Assembly (NCBI RefSeq): GCF_009834025.1
Contig: NZ_CP047156.1
Coordinates: 496,001 to 560,000 of the forward strand
Direction of reading: 5' to 3'
From: Epidermidibacterium keratini
GTDB taxonomy: Bacteria > Actinomycetota > Actinomycetes > Mycobacteriales > Antricoccaceae
Length of the DNA stretch: 64,000 bases
How positions within the stretch are numbered: the stretch's first letter is position 1; the number at the start of each line of letters is the position of its first letter. This document shows, piece by piece, positions 53,352-62,825 of this stretch. Below the pieces are notes generated by a model. The model did no database searches, had not been told where the DNA came from, and was given only the letters and a program-made list of their open reading frames with translations. Position numbers and translations under genes: made by a program.

Positions 53352-54572
53352 ATGCCGAAGCCTGCGTGGCTGCAGAACCCGTGGCGCCAGAATCCGTGGT
53401 TCGAGTCGGTCGCGGTCGCGCAGGAGCGCGCCCGCAAGCGCCTGCCCAAGCCGGTGTACGGCGCACTCGTCGCCGGCTCTGAGCGTGGTCAGACGATCGA
53501 GGCCAACGAAGATGCGTTCGCCGAGATCGGCCTGGCTCCGCACGTCGTCGGCCAGCAGCCGGAGCGCGTTCTTGGCACCAAGGTCTTTGGCCAGGACGTC
53601 TCACTTCCGGTGCTGATCAGCCCGACCGGCGTCCAGGCGGTGCACCCCGAAGGCGAGGTCGCGGTGGCTCGCGCGGCTGCGGCACGCGGCACGATCATGG
53701 GTCTGTCCAACTTCGCCTCGCGCTCGGTCGAAGACGTCGCTGCCACCGGTGCCAACACCTTCTTCCAGATGTACTGGACCGGCGACCGCGACACGATGAT
53801 CCAGCGCATGCAGCGCGCACATGCCGCCGGCGTCAAGGGCCTGATCGCCACCCTGGACTGGTCATTCTCGATGGGCCGCGACTGGGGCAGCCCGGAGATC
53901 CCGGAGAAGGTCGATGTCAAGACCGCCGTACGCATGGCGCCGCAGGTGATCACGAAGCCAGGCTGGCTATGGGCGTTTGGCAGCACCGGCAAGATCCCAG
54001 ATCTCACCGCACCTAACCTCGCCCCTCCCGGTGGCCCCGCACCGACGTTCTTCGGCGCCTACTACGAGTGGATGACCACTCCCCCTCCCTCGTGGGACGA
54101 CGTCGCGTGGATGCGTGAGACCTGGTCACAAATCAGCGGTACGCCGTTCGTGCTCAAGGGCGTCAGCCGCGTCGACGACGCCCGCCGTTCGGTCGATGCT
54201 GGTGTCGCTGGAATCTCGGTGTCCAACCACGGCGGCAACAACCTCGATGGGACCCCTGCCGCGATCCGCATGGTTGCGCCGATCGCCTCGGCAGTTGGCG
54301 ACCAGATCGACGTGGTGATGGATGGCGGCGTACGCCGCGGGTCAGACGTGGTGAAGGCGCTCGCGCTCGGTGCCAAGGCCGTGATGATCGGGCGCGCCTA
54401 CCTGTGGGGCCTGGCGGCCAACGGGCAGGCCGGCGTGGAGAACGTCCTCGACATCATGTCCGGCGGCATCGACTCCGCGCTGCGCGGTCTCGCGCTCGGG
54501 TCGATCGCCGACCTGCGCGAGGAGCACCTGCTCGTTCCCGAGGGATTCCATCGCGCACTCGGCGCCTCGTAG
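53352..54572 (+). CDS. mftD: Pre-mycofactocin synthase MftD
   Basis: A 406-residue FMN-dependent alpha-hydroxy-acid-dehydrogenase-fold enzyme very close to MftD over its whole length. MftD converts the cyclised Val-Tyr core into the redox-active quinone-like pre-mycofactocin. Visible blocks are VISPTGVQAVHPEGEVAVARA-like LISPTGVQAVHPEGEVA, GTIMGLSNFASRSVEDV, SFSMGRDWGSPEIPEKV, FVLKGVSRVDDARRSVDAG, SVSNHGGNNLDGTPA (catalytic His) and IGRAYLWGLAANGQAGVENV. ATG 53352 follows GAAGGAG. It is followed by mftF with mftE missing from its usual place between them, and preceded by an ABC importer. Confidence 0.92.
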   Translation: MPKPAWLQNPWRQNPWFESVAVAQERARKRLPKPVYGALVAGSERGQTIEANEDAFAEIGLAPHVVGQQPERVLGTKVFGQDVSLPVLISPTGVQAVHPEGEVAVARAAAARGTIMGLSNFASRSVEDVAATGANTFFQMYWTGDRDTMIQRMQRAHAAGVKGLIATLDWSFSMGRDWGSPEIPEKVDVKTAVRMAPQVITKPGWLWAFGSTGKIPDLTAPNLAPPGGPAPTFFGAYYEWMTTPPPSWDDVAWMRETWSQISGTPFVLKGVSRVDDARRSVDAGVAGISVSNHGGNNLDGTPAAIRMVAPIASAVGDQIDVVMDGGVRRGSDVVKALALGAKAVMIGRAYLWGLAANGQAGVENVLDIMSGGIDSALRGLALGSIADLREEHLLVPEGFHRALGAS

Positions 54573-54599
54573 TTTTCACGTATAGCTGGACTTTCACGC

Positions 54600-55994
54600 G
54601 TGAACGATTCGGAATCTGCTCGTCGGCTTCCGGACGGCTTCTCGGTGCGGCTGCGCGCCGACGTGCGACGGCCGTCGCCCGGGGTGCTGCTCGGCGGTGC
54701 CCCATTGCGGGTGCTGCGGCTGCGCGATGCCGCCCTGCGGCTGTTTGTCGGCGACGAGTTTGTCGTGCGCGATGCGCTCACCGATCGGCTGGCAGCTCGG
54801 CTGCTCGATGCAAACGTGGCCGATCCGGTCATCACCGGCCCGCCCGCAAATGCCCGCGACGTGACTGTCGTGATTCCGGTGCGCGATCGTCCCGAGCAGC
54901 TCGCTCGCGCATTGGCGCCGCTCAGCGGTCTGAGGTGCATCGTTGTTGACGACGCATCGGTCGACTCCGCTGCTATTGCTGAAGTTTCGGCTCAGTACGG
55001 CGCCTCGGTCGTGGCCTTGGATTGCAACCTCGGCCCGGCTGGCGCCCGCAACGCTGGACTAGCGCAGGTCACCACGCCGTATGTCGCCTTTGTCGACTCG
55101 GACGTGGTCGTAGAGTCCGACGCTCTGCTCCGACTGTGTCGGCACTTCGTCGATCCCCGCGCGGCGCTCGTCGGTCCACTCGTGCAAGCGCGATCGCTCT
55201 CGGCATCTCCCCGGTGGTTTGAGCGGTACGACGCGACCGCGTCGTCGCTGTCACGCGGGAACGCGGGCGGTTCGGTCCAGCCGGGCACCGCGCTGGGCTG
55301 GTTGCCGAGCGCCTGCCTGGTGGGGCGGGTCGGCGTACTCGCCGACTTCTCGTTTGCCGCTGACATGCACGTCGGTGAAGACGTCGACCTGGTATGGCGT
55401 CTGATCGATGCCGGGCACGTCGTCCGCTACGACCCGTCGGAGTCGGCCGAGCACGACACGCGCGGCACGGTCGGGGGCTGGCTCGGCCGCAACTTCGCCT
55501 ACGGCACAAGCGCTGCCGACCTCGCAGCGCGCCACGGCGGCAAGGGCGCCCCCGCGGTGATGTCAGTGTCGATGGCCATCGCGGCCGCTGCCGTGCTGCT
55601 GCGCCGGCGGTGGTCTCTGCCGCTCGCGGCGGTTGGTGCGGCAGCCAGCGGACGGCGGATTCTGCCGCAGCTGCCGGTCGTGCCCGAGCGCTGGTCGCTG
55701 ACAGCGCGCCTCGTAGCGCGCGGGCTCGGCTGGGCGATGCGGCAACAGTCCGGGCTGTTACTGCGCCACTGGTGGCCGCTCGCGGTGGTCGGCGCCCTCA
55801 CGAGCACATCGCTGCGGCGCATGATCTTCTCAGCGGTGGTGATCGACTACCTCGTCTGGAAAGCCGAGCACCGGAAGGCGCCGTACTCGCCGGTGGCGCG
55901 GCGCCTCGATGACCTGGCGTACGGCGCCGGCCTGTGGCGTGGTGCGCTGCGTCGCCGCTCGATCACGAGCCTGCTGCCACGCACGCCGCGCTAG
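54600..55994 (+). CDS. mftF: Mycofactocin glycosyltransferase MftF
   Basis: A 464-residue protein with an N-terminal about 75-residue domain (LLGGAPLRVLRLRDAALRLF), a GT2 glycosyltransferase domain (VTVVIPVRDRPEQLARAL, CIVVDDASVDS, NLGPAGARNAGLAQV, VAFVDSDVVV, the second acid in ADMHVGEDVDLVWRL) and C-terminal hydrophobic helices. This is the architecture of MftF, which adds beta-1,4-linked glucose units to mycofactocin. GTG 54600 lies 28 bases after mftD. The rest of the pathway (mftA, mftB, mftC, mftE) is not in the window. Confidence 0.9.
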   Translation: MNDSESARRLPDGFSVRLRADVRRPSPGVLLGGAPLRVLRLRDAALRLFVGDEFVVRDALTDRLAARLLDANVADPVITGPPANARDVTVVIPVRDRPEQLARALAPLSGLRCIVVDDASVDSAAIAEVSAQYGASVVALDCNLGPAGARNAGLAQVTTPYVAFVDSDVVVESDALLRLCRHFVDPRAALVGPLVQARSLSASPRWFERYDATASSLSRGNAGGSVQPGTALGWLPSACLVGRVGVLADFSFAADMHVGEDVDLVWRLIDAGHVVRYDPSESAEHDTRGTVGGWLGRNFAYGTSAADLAARHGGKGAPAVMSVSMAIAAAAVLLRRRWSLPLAAVGAAASGRRILPQLPVVPERWSLTARLVARGLGWAMRQQSGLLLRHWWPLAVVGALTSTSLRRMIFSAVVIDYLVWKAEHRKAPYSPVARRLDDLAYGAGLWRGALRRRSITSLLPRTPR

Positions 55995-56040
55995 CCTTGC
56001 GGCGCAAGCTGGCCGCCGACGCGTGTATACGATATCTCCC

Positions 56041-56733
56041 ATGCCTCAGAACGGATCGCTGCGCTCAGTCGCCAACCAGACGAACTCTGCAGTCGACCTC
56101 GTGACCGCCGAGATCCGGCGCGCCGTCCTCAACGGCACGCTCGCGCCGGGACAGCAGTTCTCTATCCGCGGCCTGGCTGAACAGCTCGGCGTCAGCCACA
56201 TCCCGATCCGCGAAGCGCTGCGACGACTGGAAACTCAAGGGCTCATCGTGCTGCGCCAGGCGCGTAGCGCAACGGTCGCACCGCTGAGCTCGGACGACCT
56301 GCGCAACATCTACCGGCTACGGCACCTGATCGAACCGCCGCTCGCCGCAGCGTCTGTCGGGAAGTTCTCGCCAGGGCAGGCCGATCGCCTTCGCGCGCTG
56401 CTGGAGGAGTCGAGGGCAACCAACCCGGACACCGCGTGGCAGGCTCACGCCGAGTTCCACGCCGCGCTCGTCGAACCGGCCGCTAACGAGTGGGACCACC
56501 GGCTCCTGACGACGCTGTGGACGGCCAGTGAGCGTTACACCCATCTCGTCTTCGATCCCACAAATATCAGCGATGTCGAGCGTGAGGAGCGGTATCAGCT
56601 CCACCGCGTGTTGCTGGAGGCGGCGCTCGGCGACGATGCCGAGCGGATGCGCAACGAGCTCGCCGACCACTTTGGCTACAGCACGAAGCGGGCCCTGGCC
56701 AGTCTCGAAGCGCTGCAGTCGCCGGCCTCCTAG
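56041..56733 (+). CDS. GntR family transcription regulator (FCD domain)
   Basis: A 230-residue FadR-type regulator. The winged helix spans about 18-80 (AVLNGTLAPGQQFSIRGLAE, GVSHIPIREALRRLE), followed by an FCD effector domain with metal/ligand residues in LIEPPLAAASVG and WQAHAEFHAALVE. Such proteins respond to carboxylic acids. ATG 56041 follows a TATACGATATC sequence that may be an autoregulatory site. It is directly upstream of an extradiol dioxygenase gene and probably controls it. Confidence 0.88.
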   Translation: MPQNGSLRSVANQTNSAVDLVTAEIRRAVLNGTLAPGQQFSIRGLAEQLGVSHIPIREALRRLETQGLIVLRQARSATVAPLSSDDLRNIYRLRHLIEPPLAAASVGKFSPGQADRLRALLEESRATNPDTAWQAHAEFHAALVEPAANEWDHRLLTTLWTASERYTHLVFDPTNISDVEREERYQLHRVLLEAALGDDAERMRNELADHFGYSTKRALASLEALQSPAS

Positions 56734-56764
56734 ACGCAATCCGATTTGCGACGTGGCGTTGCGG

Positions 56765-56786
56765 CGCTAGGATATATCATCTAGCG
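56765..56786. promoter_or_regulatory. Likely GntR operator ahead of the dioxygenase gene
   Basis: CGCTAG (56765-56770) and CTAGCG (56781-56786) form a perfect inverted repeat around GATATATCAT, which itself contains the palindrome GATATATC. A related GTATACGATATC occurs just before the GntR gene. Shared symmetry and positions suggest a site for that regulator. Confidence 0.5.
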
Positions 56787-56872
56787 TTGCTCGAAAGCGG
56801 CTGAGCACGAGTTCGCCATACGCGCCTTCGCGCCGGCCCGCACCCGGTCCGCACGGAGAATGAGGCCCATCG

Positions 56873-57787
56873 ATGAACCGCTACACCTCGCAGCCATCCA
56901 CGATCGAGCGCGCGGGGCACGTAGCGCTGCAAAGTCCCGATCCGGCTGCGGCCGCGGCCTTTGCTGCCGATCATCTCGGCCTCTACCTCGTCCACGTCGA
57001 CGACGCCGGTCGTCACTACCTCGCAGCCAACGGCCTCGACCCCTACTCGCTCGTCTACACCCCGGCGCAGGAGAAGGGGGTGGAGCACCTGGCCTATCTG
57101 GTGCGCGACCTTGGCGTGCTGAACGAGACGCAACGACGCCTGGAGGACTCCGGCGTACCCGTGGAACGCCTTGATCCGAACGAGTTCTGGCGTTCCGGGC
57201 CGGCCCTTCGGGTCACGGCGCCGGCCGGTCACCAGGTCGTGCTCACCACCGGCGTCCAGGTGGGATCGACGATGGCCTCGCAGACCGTGCCCAACGTCGC
57301 TGCCCCGGCGCCGATCACCCTCGACCATGCAGCGCCGCGGGTGCTCGATCCGATCGCCGAGATGGAGTTCGCGGAGTCCGTCCTCGGTCTGAAGGAGTCG
57401 GCGCGCGTGGTCGACCCGGAGGGCAACATCGTGCTGGGCTTCTACCGGTCGCACACGCTGTTTCACTGCTACACGATCCTCGGCGGCGACCACAACGGAC
57501 TGCACCATTTTCAGTTCACGCTCAAGAACGCCGAGGCGGTGCACAAGGCGGCCGAGGCGCTGGAGGCCGACGGCGAGGTCGAGATGGTGTGGGGGCCGGT
57601 GCGGCACTCCCCCGGCAACAACGTGGCGCTCTACTTCTGGGACAACGACCGCAACATGATCGAGTACTCGGCCGAGGAGGAGATCATCCTCGATGCGGCG
57701 TCGTACGTCGCCATGGAGTGGTCGACGCTGGATCAGCGGGTCCTGGACGAGTGGGGCGACACGCCGCCGGACGTCTTCCTCGCCTGA
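56873..57787 (+). CDS. Extradiol ring-cleavage dioxygenase (type I, VOC fold)
   Basis: A 304-residue two-domain vicinal oxygen chelate protein. Domain 1 (about 10-125) is structural. Domain 2 has the iron ligands His152 (ITLDHAAPRV), His211 (HNGLHHFQF) and Glu264 (NMIEYSAEE), the spacing seen in biphenyl- and catechol-type extradiol dioxygenases. It should cleave a catechol-like ring with oxygen. The substrate cannot be named. It is preceded by a GntR gene and a palindrome, and faces fgd. Confidence 0.88.
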   Translation: MNRYTSQPSTIERAGHVALQSPDPAAAAAFAADHLGLYLVHVDDAGRHYLAANGLDPYSLVYTPAQEKGVEHLAYLVRDLGVLNETQRRLEDSGVPVERLDPNEFWRSGPALRVTAPAGHQVVLTTGVQVGSTMASQTVPNVAAPAPITLDHAAPRVLDPIAEMEFAESVLGLKESARVVDPEGNIVLGFYRSHTLFHCYTILGGDHNGLHHFQFTLKNAEAVHKAAEALEADGEVEMVWGPVRHSPGNNVALYFWDNDRNMIEYSAEEEIILDAASYVAMEWSTLDQRVLDEWGDTPPDVFLA

Positions 57788-57790
57788 GCT

Positions 57791-58792
57791 CTACACCTCG
57801 CGCAAGCGGGGTACGACGTCCTCGGTGAACTGAGTCAGGAACCGCTCCTGGTCGTGGCCGGGACCGTGGAAGATCAGGTGGTCGAAACCGGCGTCGATGT
57901 AGGGCTGCAGACCTTCCATCGCCTCGTCGGGGTTCGAGGCGACGATCCAGCGTTTGGCGACCTGCTCGATCGGCAGCTCGTCGGCAAGGCGCTCCATCTC
58001 CTGCGCCGAGCTGACCGAATGCTTCTGCTCAGCGGTCAGCGACAGCGGCGCCCAAAAGCGCGTGTTTTCCAGTGCCTGGTGGGGATCTCGGTCGTAGGAG
58101 ATCTTCACCTCGAGCATGCGGGCGACCGTCGGAACGTTCCGGTCGGCGGCCTCTTCGCCCTCGGCAACGGCCGGCAGCAGCTTGTCGGTGTAGAGGTCCA
58201 TGCCCTTGCCGGACGTGCAGATCATGCCGTCACCCATGCGTCCGGCGTACTTGGCAACGACCGGACCACCGGCGGCGACGTAGACCGGAACCTGCACTTC
58301 TGGGCGGTCGTAGATGGAGGCGCCAACCAGTTGGTAGTAGTCGCCCTCGAAGTCGACGTCGTCTTCGCTCCAGAGTTTGCGCATCAATCGCACGGACTCG
58401 CGTAGCCGCGCGAAGCGCTCCTTGAAGTCCGGCCACTCCATGCCCGAGACCGCGATCTCGTTGAGCGCCTCGCCGGTGCCGACACCGAGAATGACGCGGT
58501 TGTCGGTGAGCAGCGCCATGGTGGCGAACGTCTGCGCGACGACGGCGGGGTTGTAGCGGTAGGTCGGGGTGGTGACGCTGGTGCCGATCTTGACCCGGTT
58601 GGTGCGCTCGCCGACCGCGGCCATCCAGGTGTACGCCGACGGCGCGTGGCCCCCCTCGTGCCGCCACGGCAAAAAGTGGTCGGAGGCCCATACGCTGTCG
58701 AGGCCGAGCTCTTCCGCGCGTACGGCGTACTCGACGAGGTCCCGCGGCCCAAACTGCTCGGCCGATGCCTTGTATCCCAATGTCAACGCCAT
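57791..58792 (-). CDS. fgd: F420-dependent glucose-6-phosphate dehydrogenase
   Basis: A 333-residue LLM-fold enzyme almost colinear with mycobacterial Fgd1. The F420 and substrate blocks [70 protein letters not shown] and [18 protein letters not shown] are all kept. It oxidises glucose 6-phosphate and reduces cofactor F420, supplying F420H2. ATG 58792 is chosen by family alignment; the frame stays open 47 codons upstream without similarity. Confidence 0.95.
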   Translation of the reverse strand: MALTLGYKASAEQFGPRDLVEYAVRAEELGLDSVWASDHFLPWRHEGGHAPSAYTWMAAVGERTNRVKIGTSVTTPTYRYNPAVVAQTFATMALLTDNRVILGVGTGEALNEIAVSGMEWPDFKERFARLRESVRLMRKLWSEDDVDFEGDYYQLVGASIYDRPEVQVPVYVAAGGPVVAKYAGRMGDGMICTSGKGMDLYTDKLLPAVAEGEEAADRNVPTVARMLEVKISYDRDPHQALENTRFWAPLSLTAEQKHSVSSAQEMERLADELPIEQVAKRWIVASNPDEAMEGLQPYIDAGFDHLIFHGPGHDQERFLTQFTEDVVPRLREV

Positions 58793-58947
58793 GCCTACTC
58801 CTCGGGTGGTTGCTCGCCGTGCCGGCTCGATCGGAGATGCCGCAACTCCCAAACTATCCCGGCGGCGTCCCGGGTGTTCAGCGCGCCCCGCGAGCACCGT
58901 TACGGCATTGAGGTAACTACCTAGCAGGTACATAGTCGGTGTTTGAG

Positions 58948-59021
58948 TGGGGCGGGCGGGACTTGAACCCGCGACCGATGGATTATGAGTCCACTGCTCT
59001 AACCAGCTGAGCTACCACCCC
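58948..59021 (-). tRNA. tRNA with CAU anticodon (elongator Met likely, Ile2 possible)
   Basis: On the minus strand: acceptor GGGGTGG pairs with CCGCCCC, D arm AGCTCAGCTGGTTAGAGC, anticodon arm TGGACTCATAATCCA with CAT anticodon, T arm GGTTCAAGTCC. A purine-rich acceptor and an intact A-stem exclude the initiator form. CAU tRNAs may be read as methionine or, after lysidine modification, isoleucine; this cannot be settled by eye. CCA is not encoded. Confidence 0.94.
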
Positions 59022-59055
59022 ACGCGCCCTACGGCGCTCGACCATCGTAGTCGGG

Positions 59056-59706
59056 GTGCGACAATGGATCTCGACGTACCAGCACTATGAGGAGATTCCG
59101 CTGAGTCCCGACGACACGCCCACTTCCCGGGACCGCGACGTTCCCGCTGAGCACGACGAGCTTGACGCCTCTCCTAGCGGCGCGACCGCGCTATCAGCGC
59201 ACCGACCTCGGTCGCGAGTCATGCTGTTTGTGGTGATCGTCGTGGTCACGTTGCTCATCGACCAGGTCAGCAAGATGATCGCGATCGAGACGCTCGCGGA
59301 TCGCCCATCGATCGAGCTGATCCCGGGGTTCCTGTCGCTTACGCTCGTCTTCAATCCGGGCGCTGCGTTTGGTCTCGGCAGCTCAATGACCGTCGTACTC
59401 ACCATCATCGCTCTCGTGGTCTGCGTCGTCGTGGCTCGGATCGCGCGCAAGTTGCGGGACGGCGTCTGGGCGGTTGCCCTTGCGCTGCTGCTGTCAGGCG
59501 CGCTCGGGAACCTCATCGACCGCATCTTCCGCGCGCCAGCGCCCTTTCGCGGACACGTCGTCGACTTCCTGAACTACAACGGCTGGTTCGTCGGGAACCT
59601 CGCCGACGTCGCGCTGACCGTCGCCGCCGCGATGATGATCATCCGCACCTGGCAGGGCATCGCTGTCGATGGGACTCGCGAGACCGAGCAGCCGAAGAAG
59701 GCCTAG
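59056..59706 (+). CDS. lspA: Lipoprotein signal peptidase (signal peptidase II)
   Basis: A membrane aspartyl protease that cleaves prolipoprotein signals after lipid attachment. It has four helices; the family blocks are VTLLIDQVSKMIAIE, LVFNPGAAFGLG, ALLLSGALGNLIDRIF (catalytic Asp), HVVDFLNYNGWFVGNLADVALT (second catalytic Asp), shown here as GALGNLIDRIF and NGWFVGNLADVAL. A hydrophilic N-terminal extension of about 55 residues precedes TM1. GTG 59056 is the only standard in-frame start before the conserved part, but it has no clear ribosome site, so the exact start is uncertain. Confidence 0.9.
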   Translation: MRQWISTYQHYEEIPLSPDDTPTSRDRDVPAEHDELDASPSGATALSAHRPRSRVMLFVVIVVVTLLIDQVSKMIAIETLADRPSIELIPGFLSLTLVFNPGAAFGLGSSMTVVLTIIALVVCVVVARIARKLRDGVWAVALALLLSGALGNLIDRIFRAPAPFRGHVVDFLNYNGWFVGNLADVALTVAAAMMIIRTWQGIAVDGTRETEQPKKA

Positions 59707-59738
59707 CGCTGGCCGGATGTGGCTCGATGCGTTAACGC

Positions 59739-59773
59739 GTAGCGTTTCGGTCACCAGGTGACTGAAACGCTAC
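59739..59773. terminator. Hairpin downstream of lspA
   Basis: Arms 59739-59755 (GTAGCGTTTCGGTCACC) and 59757-59773 pair with one mismatch. It lies 33 bases after the lspA stop and 43 bases before the end of the convergent gene, so it can terminate both. No T-tract is present. Confidence 0.75.
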
Positions 59774-59815
59774 GTGCTAAGCGACGACCGGGCTGTTCCG
59801 ACCGATGCTCGAGCG

Positions 59816-60145
59816 CTAGGGGTTGAGGACGGGGCGGAGGTCTTCGAGCTTGTCGAAGAGGTGCCAGACGTAGTTGCCGCCGCCGGCCTCCCGGTGCGGA
59901 TGCAGGTCGGCGAGCGCCGGATCGTTGACATAGCTGTCGAAGGCGTCCTTGGACTCCCACTCAACGACGATCATCACCTGGCGTGGCTCGATCTCACCGG
60001 CCGCTGACTCGCGAAACTTTCCCAGCGCGACAACCTTCCCGCCGTGCGCGGCCACCTCCTTCGCTGATCGCCGCGAGTACGCCAGGTACTCATCGCGGTC
60101 GGCCACATCAAACAGGTTCAGCGCATACACCGCTCCAGTACTCAT
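59816..60145 (-). CDS. DUF1330-like dimeric alpha/beta-barrel protein
   Basis: A 109-residue protein with the ferredoxin-like dimeric alpha/beta-barrel pattern. AVYALNLFDVADRDEYLAYS, VVALGKFRES and QVMIVVEWESKDAFDSYVND match DUF1330 or antibiotic-monooxygenase-like families. Its substrate is unknown. It is downstream of and co-oriented with the WYL regulator gene, 18 bases apart, and may be in its operon. Confidence 0.7.
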   Translation of the reverse strand: MSTGAVYALNLFDVADRDEYLAYSRRSAKEVAAHGGKVVALGKFRESAAGEIEPRQVMIVVEWESKDAFDSYVNDPALADLHPHREAGGGNYVWHLFDKLEDLRPVLNP

Positions 60146-60163
60146 GACCTCAGCCTGCCACGC

Positions 60164-61111
60164 TCACCGCGCACACCGCAGAGCACGCTCGGCGTACTGA
60201 CGCAGCGCCTCCTGCAACGGTGGACAGTCCAGCACTCGAAACTCCAGGTCCAGGCGCATGAGATGGACAGCGAGTACGTCGGCGCTGTCGGCTCCGACGA
60301 CTAGCTTGCAGCGACGCGGCCCGAGCGGAGTGACGGTGCCTACCGACGGCGGAATGCGCTCACGGACGACGTCCGCGGCGGCCGCCACCTCAAGCGTTGC
60401 GACGACGTCGTACGGCGACTGCGTGATCGACCGGCGTACGTAGTCCTCCAGATCCGGCGTCGGCCGAGCAGCAAACCGGAAAGTCGTCGCGTGCACGTCC
60501 GGCATCCGGTCGAGGCGAAGCGTCCGCCAATCATCGCGCCCGAGGTCAAAACCCACGAGATACCAGCGATGTTGGGTTGCCGCGAGCCGATACGGCTCCA
60601 GTCGCCGATCGGTCTCGACGCCCGACCGGTCGACGTACTGCACGTCGATCTTGACCGACTCCCGCACCGCCCGCGCCAAGATCATCAGCAAGTCCGGATC
60701 GACTTGCGGGCCGCGCGAGTCCAGCGTCAGCGTCGCGTCCTGCACCGCGGAGACCTGCGCCCGCAGCCGCGCCGGCAAGACCTGGTCGAGCTTGCCCAGG
60801 GTGCGCACGGCCGCCTCCCCGATGCCAGCGACCGTGCCGGTGGCTGCCAGCCGCAGGCACACCGCGACCGCGACTGCCTCGTCCTGATCCAGCAGCAACG
60901 GCGGCAGCGCTCGACCAGCGCCGAGGCGATATCCACCAGCAGCGCCGCGTTCGGCCTCCACCGGATAACCCAGCTCTCGCAGCCGATCGACGTCACGGCG
61001 TACCGACCGCGTTGTCACACCGAGTCGCTCAGCGAGCTCGGTGCCGGACCACACTGGACGGGACTGGAGCAATCCGAGTAACTGCAACGCTCGGGCGGTC
61101 GTATCACTCAT
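60164..61111 (-). CDS. WYL-domain HTH transcription regulator (YafY type)
   Basis: A 315-residue regulator. The N-terminal winged helix is [20 protein letters not shown], the Gly-rich wing is [18 protein letters not shown], and the WYL domain includes [19 protein letters not shown] with the WYL motif, and a C-terminal WCX segment ([16 protein letters not shown]). Members sense ligands such as nucleic acid or small molecules. It diverges from the DinB gene over a spacer with symmetric GACAG/CTGTC elements, a likely site of autoregulation. Confidence 0.9.
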   Translation of the reverse strand: MSDTTARALQLLGLLQSRPVWSGTELAERLGVTTRSVRRDVDRLRELGYPVEAERGAAGGYRLGAGRALPPLLLDQDEAVAVAVCLRLAATGTVAGIGEAAVRTLGKLDQVLPARLRAQVSAVQDATLTLDSRGPQVDPDLLMILARAVRESVKIDVQYVDRSGVETDRRLEPYRLAATQHRWYLVGFDLGRDDWRTLRLDRMPDVHATTFRFAARPTPDLEDYVRRSITQSPYDVVATLEVAAAADVVRERIPPSVGTVTPLGPRRCKLVVGADSADVLAVHLMRLDLEFRVLDCPPLQEALRQYAERALRCAR

Positions 61112-61135
61112 GCCAACACCATGCCGGACGCAGCG

Positions 61136-61159
61136 GACAGTATCTGTCCTATATGACAG
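61136..61159. promoter_or_regulatory. GACAG/CTGTC elements between WYL regulator and DinB gene
   Basis: GACAG at 61136-61140, CTGTC at 61144-61148 and GACAG at 61155-61159 lie in the 92-base divergent gap. Adjacent pairs form inverted repeats. A site for the WYL regulator is plausible, from position only. Confidence 0.4.
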
Positions 61160-61203
61160 CCACGATCGTTCTCATCCGAACGAACCGACGCAAGGAGCTT
61201 CCG

Positions 61204-61809
61204 ATGCCCGCCCACGTGCCATCCCTCAACAGCGAAGGTCCGCAGCTCGCGGCGTACATCAACCAGCAGCTCGACGGGATCGCCAATGCGGCGTATGGGC
61301 TGACTGAGAAGCAGGCGCATGCTGCGCCCACGGCCAGCTCGCTGTCGATCGCCGCGCTGATCAACCACACGACGCAGGCGACCGCCTCCTGGCTCGACCG
61401 CGTCGAGGCCGCCCCCGGCGAACCAGCCGACAAGCCCGCCAGCGTGCGAGAGGCGGCCGCACGGCACGCCGCCGAGTGGTCGCCGCAGCGGTCGCTCGCC
61501 GAGCTGATCGAGGCGTTGCGCGCTCTGCAAACCCGAGTGAGCGCCATCGGTGACCGGGTCGATGTCACCACGGCGGTGCCGGTCCCCTCCGATGCTCCGT
61601 GGTGGCCAAAAGACACCGAGTCCTGGCAGGTGCGCTGGGTCCTGATGCACCTCATCGAAGAGATCGCCCGCCACGCCGGACATGCCGACATCGTCCGCGA
61701 GAGCATCGACGGCGCGACGATGTACGAGCTGCTCGCCGGCGCAGAGGGCTGGCCCGAGACCGACTGGCTCAAGCCCTGGCCGGGGCCGCGCTCTAGCATG
61801 AGCCCATGA
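61204..61809 (+). CDS. DinB/DUF664 family protein
   Basis: A 201-residue four-helix-bundle protein of the DinB-like family. Metal ligand histidines are in [32 protein letters not shown]. Relatives include thiol-dependent S-transferases using mycothiol or bacillithiol, so a detoxification role is possible. ATG 61204 follows AAGGAG. Its stop overlaps the ATG of the quinone reductase by four bases, so the two are coupled. Confidence 0.85.
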   Translation: MPAHVPSLNSEGPQLAAYINQQLDGIANAAYGLTEKQAHAAPTASSLSIAALINHTTQATASWLDRVEAAPGEPADKPASVREAAARHAAEWSPQRSLAELIEALRALQTRVSAIGDRVDVTTAVPVPSDAPWWPKDTESWQVRWVLMHLIEEIARHAGHADIVRESIDGATMYELLAGAEGWPETDWLKPWPGPRSSMSP

Positions 61810-62777
61810 GAGCCGTTCACATCGCAACCCTCGACGGCCCCGAAGCCGTCTCCGTCGTCGACGTCGACAAGCCAACCCGCAAACCCGACGAGGTGCTGAT
61901 CGAGGTGCACGCCGCGGGCGTCGCATTTCCTGAGGTGCTGCAGTCGCGCGGCAAGTACCAGATCAAGCCCGACCTGCCGTTCGTCCCCGGTGCCGAGATC
62001 GCCGGCGTAGTAGTCGAAGCACCCGACGGAGCGAACGTGCAGGCCGGCGACCGGGTCGCCGCGCTGTCCATGCTCGGCGGTTTCGCGGAGTACGCCGTCG
62101 CAGAACCAGGCCGGGTCTTCAAGATCCCGGACAACCTAAGCTTCGAGCAAGCGGCAGCTCTGCCGTTCAACTACATGACGGCGCACTTCGCGCTGCTGCC
62201 GCGCGGCCGGATGGCGGCCGGCGAGACTGTCCTTGTGCACGGCGCGGCCGGCGGAGTCGGCACCGCGTCGATCCAGGTGGCGAAAGCATTCGGAGCGGGG
62301 AAGGTCATCGCGGTGACCTCGACCGACGAGAAGGGCGCCATCGCCGTCGAGGCCGGTGCCGACGAGTACGTGCTCGCCGACGGGTTCAAGGACGCCGTCA
62401 AGGAAGTGACCAACGGCGAGGGGGTCGACATCGTGCTCGATCCGGTGGGCGGCGAGCGGTTCACCGACTCGCTGCGCTCCCTACGCGCGGGCGGCCGCGT
62501 CCTCGTCGTGGGCTTCACCGAAGGCTCGATTCCCGAGGTCAAGGTCAACCGGTTGCTGCTCAACAACATCGACGCCGTCGGTGTCGGGTGGGGTGCCTAC
62601 GCGGGTCCCCGGCCCGGCTACTTCGCCTGGCAGTGGGAGGAGCTGGAGCCCAAGGTGGCCAGCGGTGAGCTCAGCCCGCCCATCGGCGCGACGTTCGGTA
62701 TGGACGAGGTCACCCAGGCGTTGCTGACGATCGATGAACGTCGGGCGACCGGCAAGATCATCCTCAGCATTCGCTGA
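61806..62777 (+). CDS. Zinc-independent quinone oxidoreductase (MDR family)
   Basis: A 323-residue medium-chain reductase. The substrate half shows [20 protein letters not shown] and [18 protein letters not shown]; the NADPH site is [19 protein letters not shown]. No catalytic zinc Cys or structural zinc loop is seen, as in NADPH:quinone reductases. It is coupled to the DinB gene and may be under the WYL regulator. Confidence 0.9.
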   Translation: MRAVHIATLDGPEAVSVVDVDKPTRKPDEVLIEVHAAGVAFPEVLQSRGKYQIKPDLPFVPGAEIAGVVVEAPDGANVQAGDRVAALSMLGGFAEYAVAEPGRVFKIPDNLSFEQAAALPFNYMTAHFALLPRGRMAAGETVLVHGAAGGVGTASIQVAKAFGAGKVIAVTSTDEKGAIAVEAGADEYVLADGFKDAVKEVTNGEGVDIVLDPVGGERFTDSLRSLRAGGRVLVVGFTEGSIPEVKVNRLLLNNIDAVGVGWGAYAGPRPGYFAWQWEELEPKVASGELSPPIGATFGMDEVTQALLTIDERRATGKIILSIR

Positions 62778-62825
62778 CACGTCGCCCGTCGTAGCAGACC
62801 GAGTACGCCGTGCCAGGATGACTGG

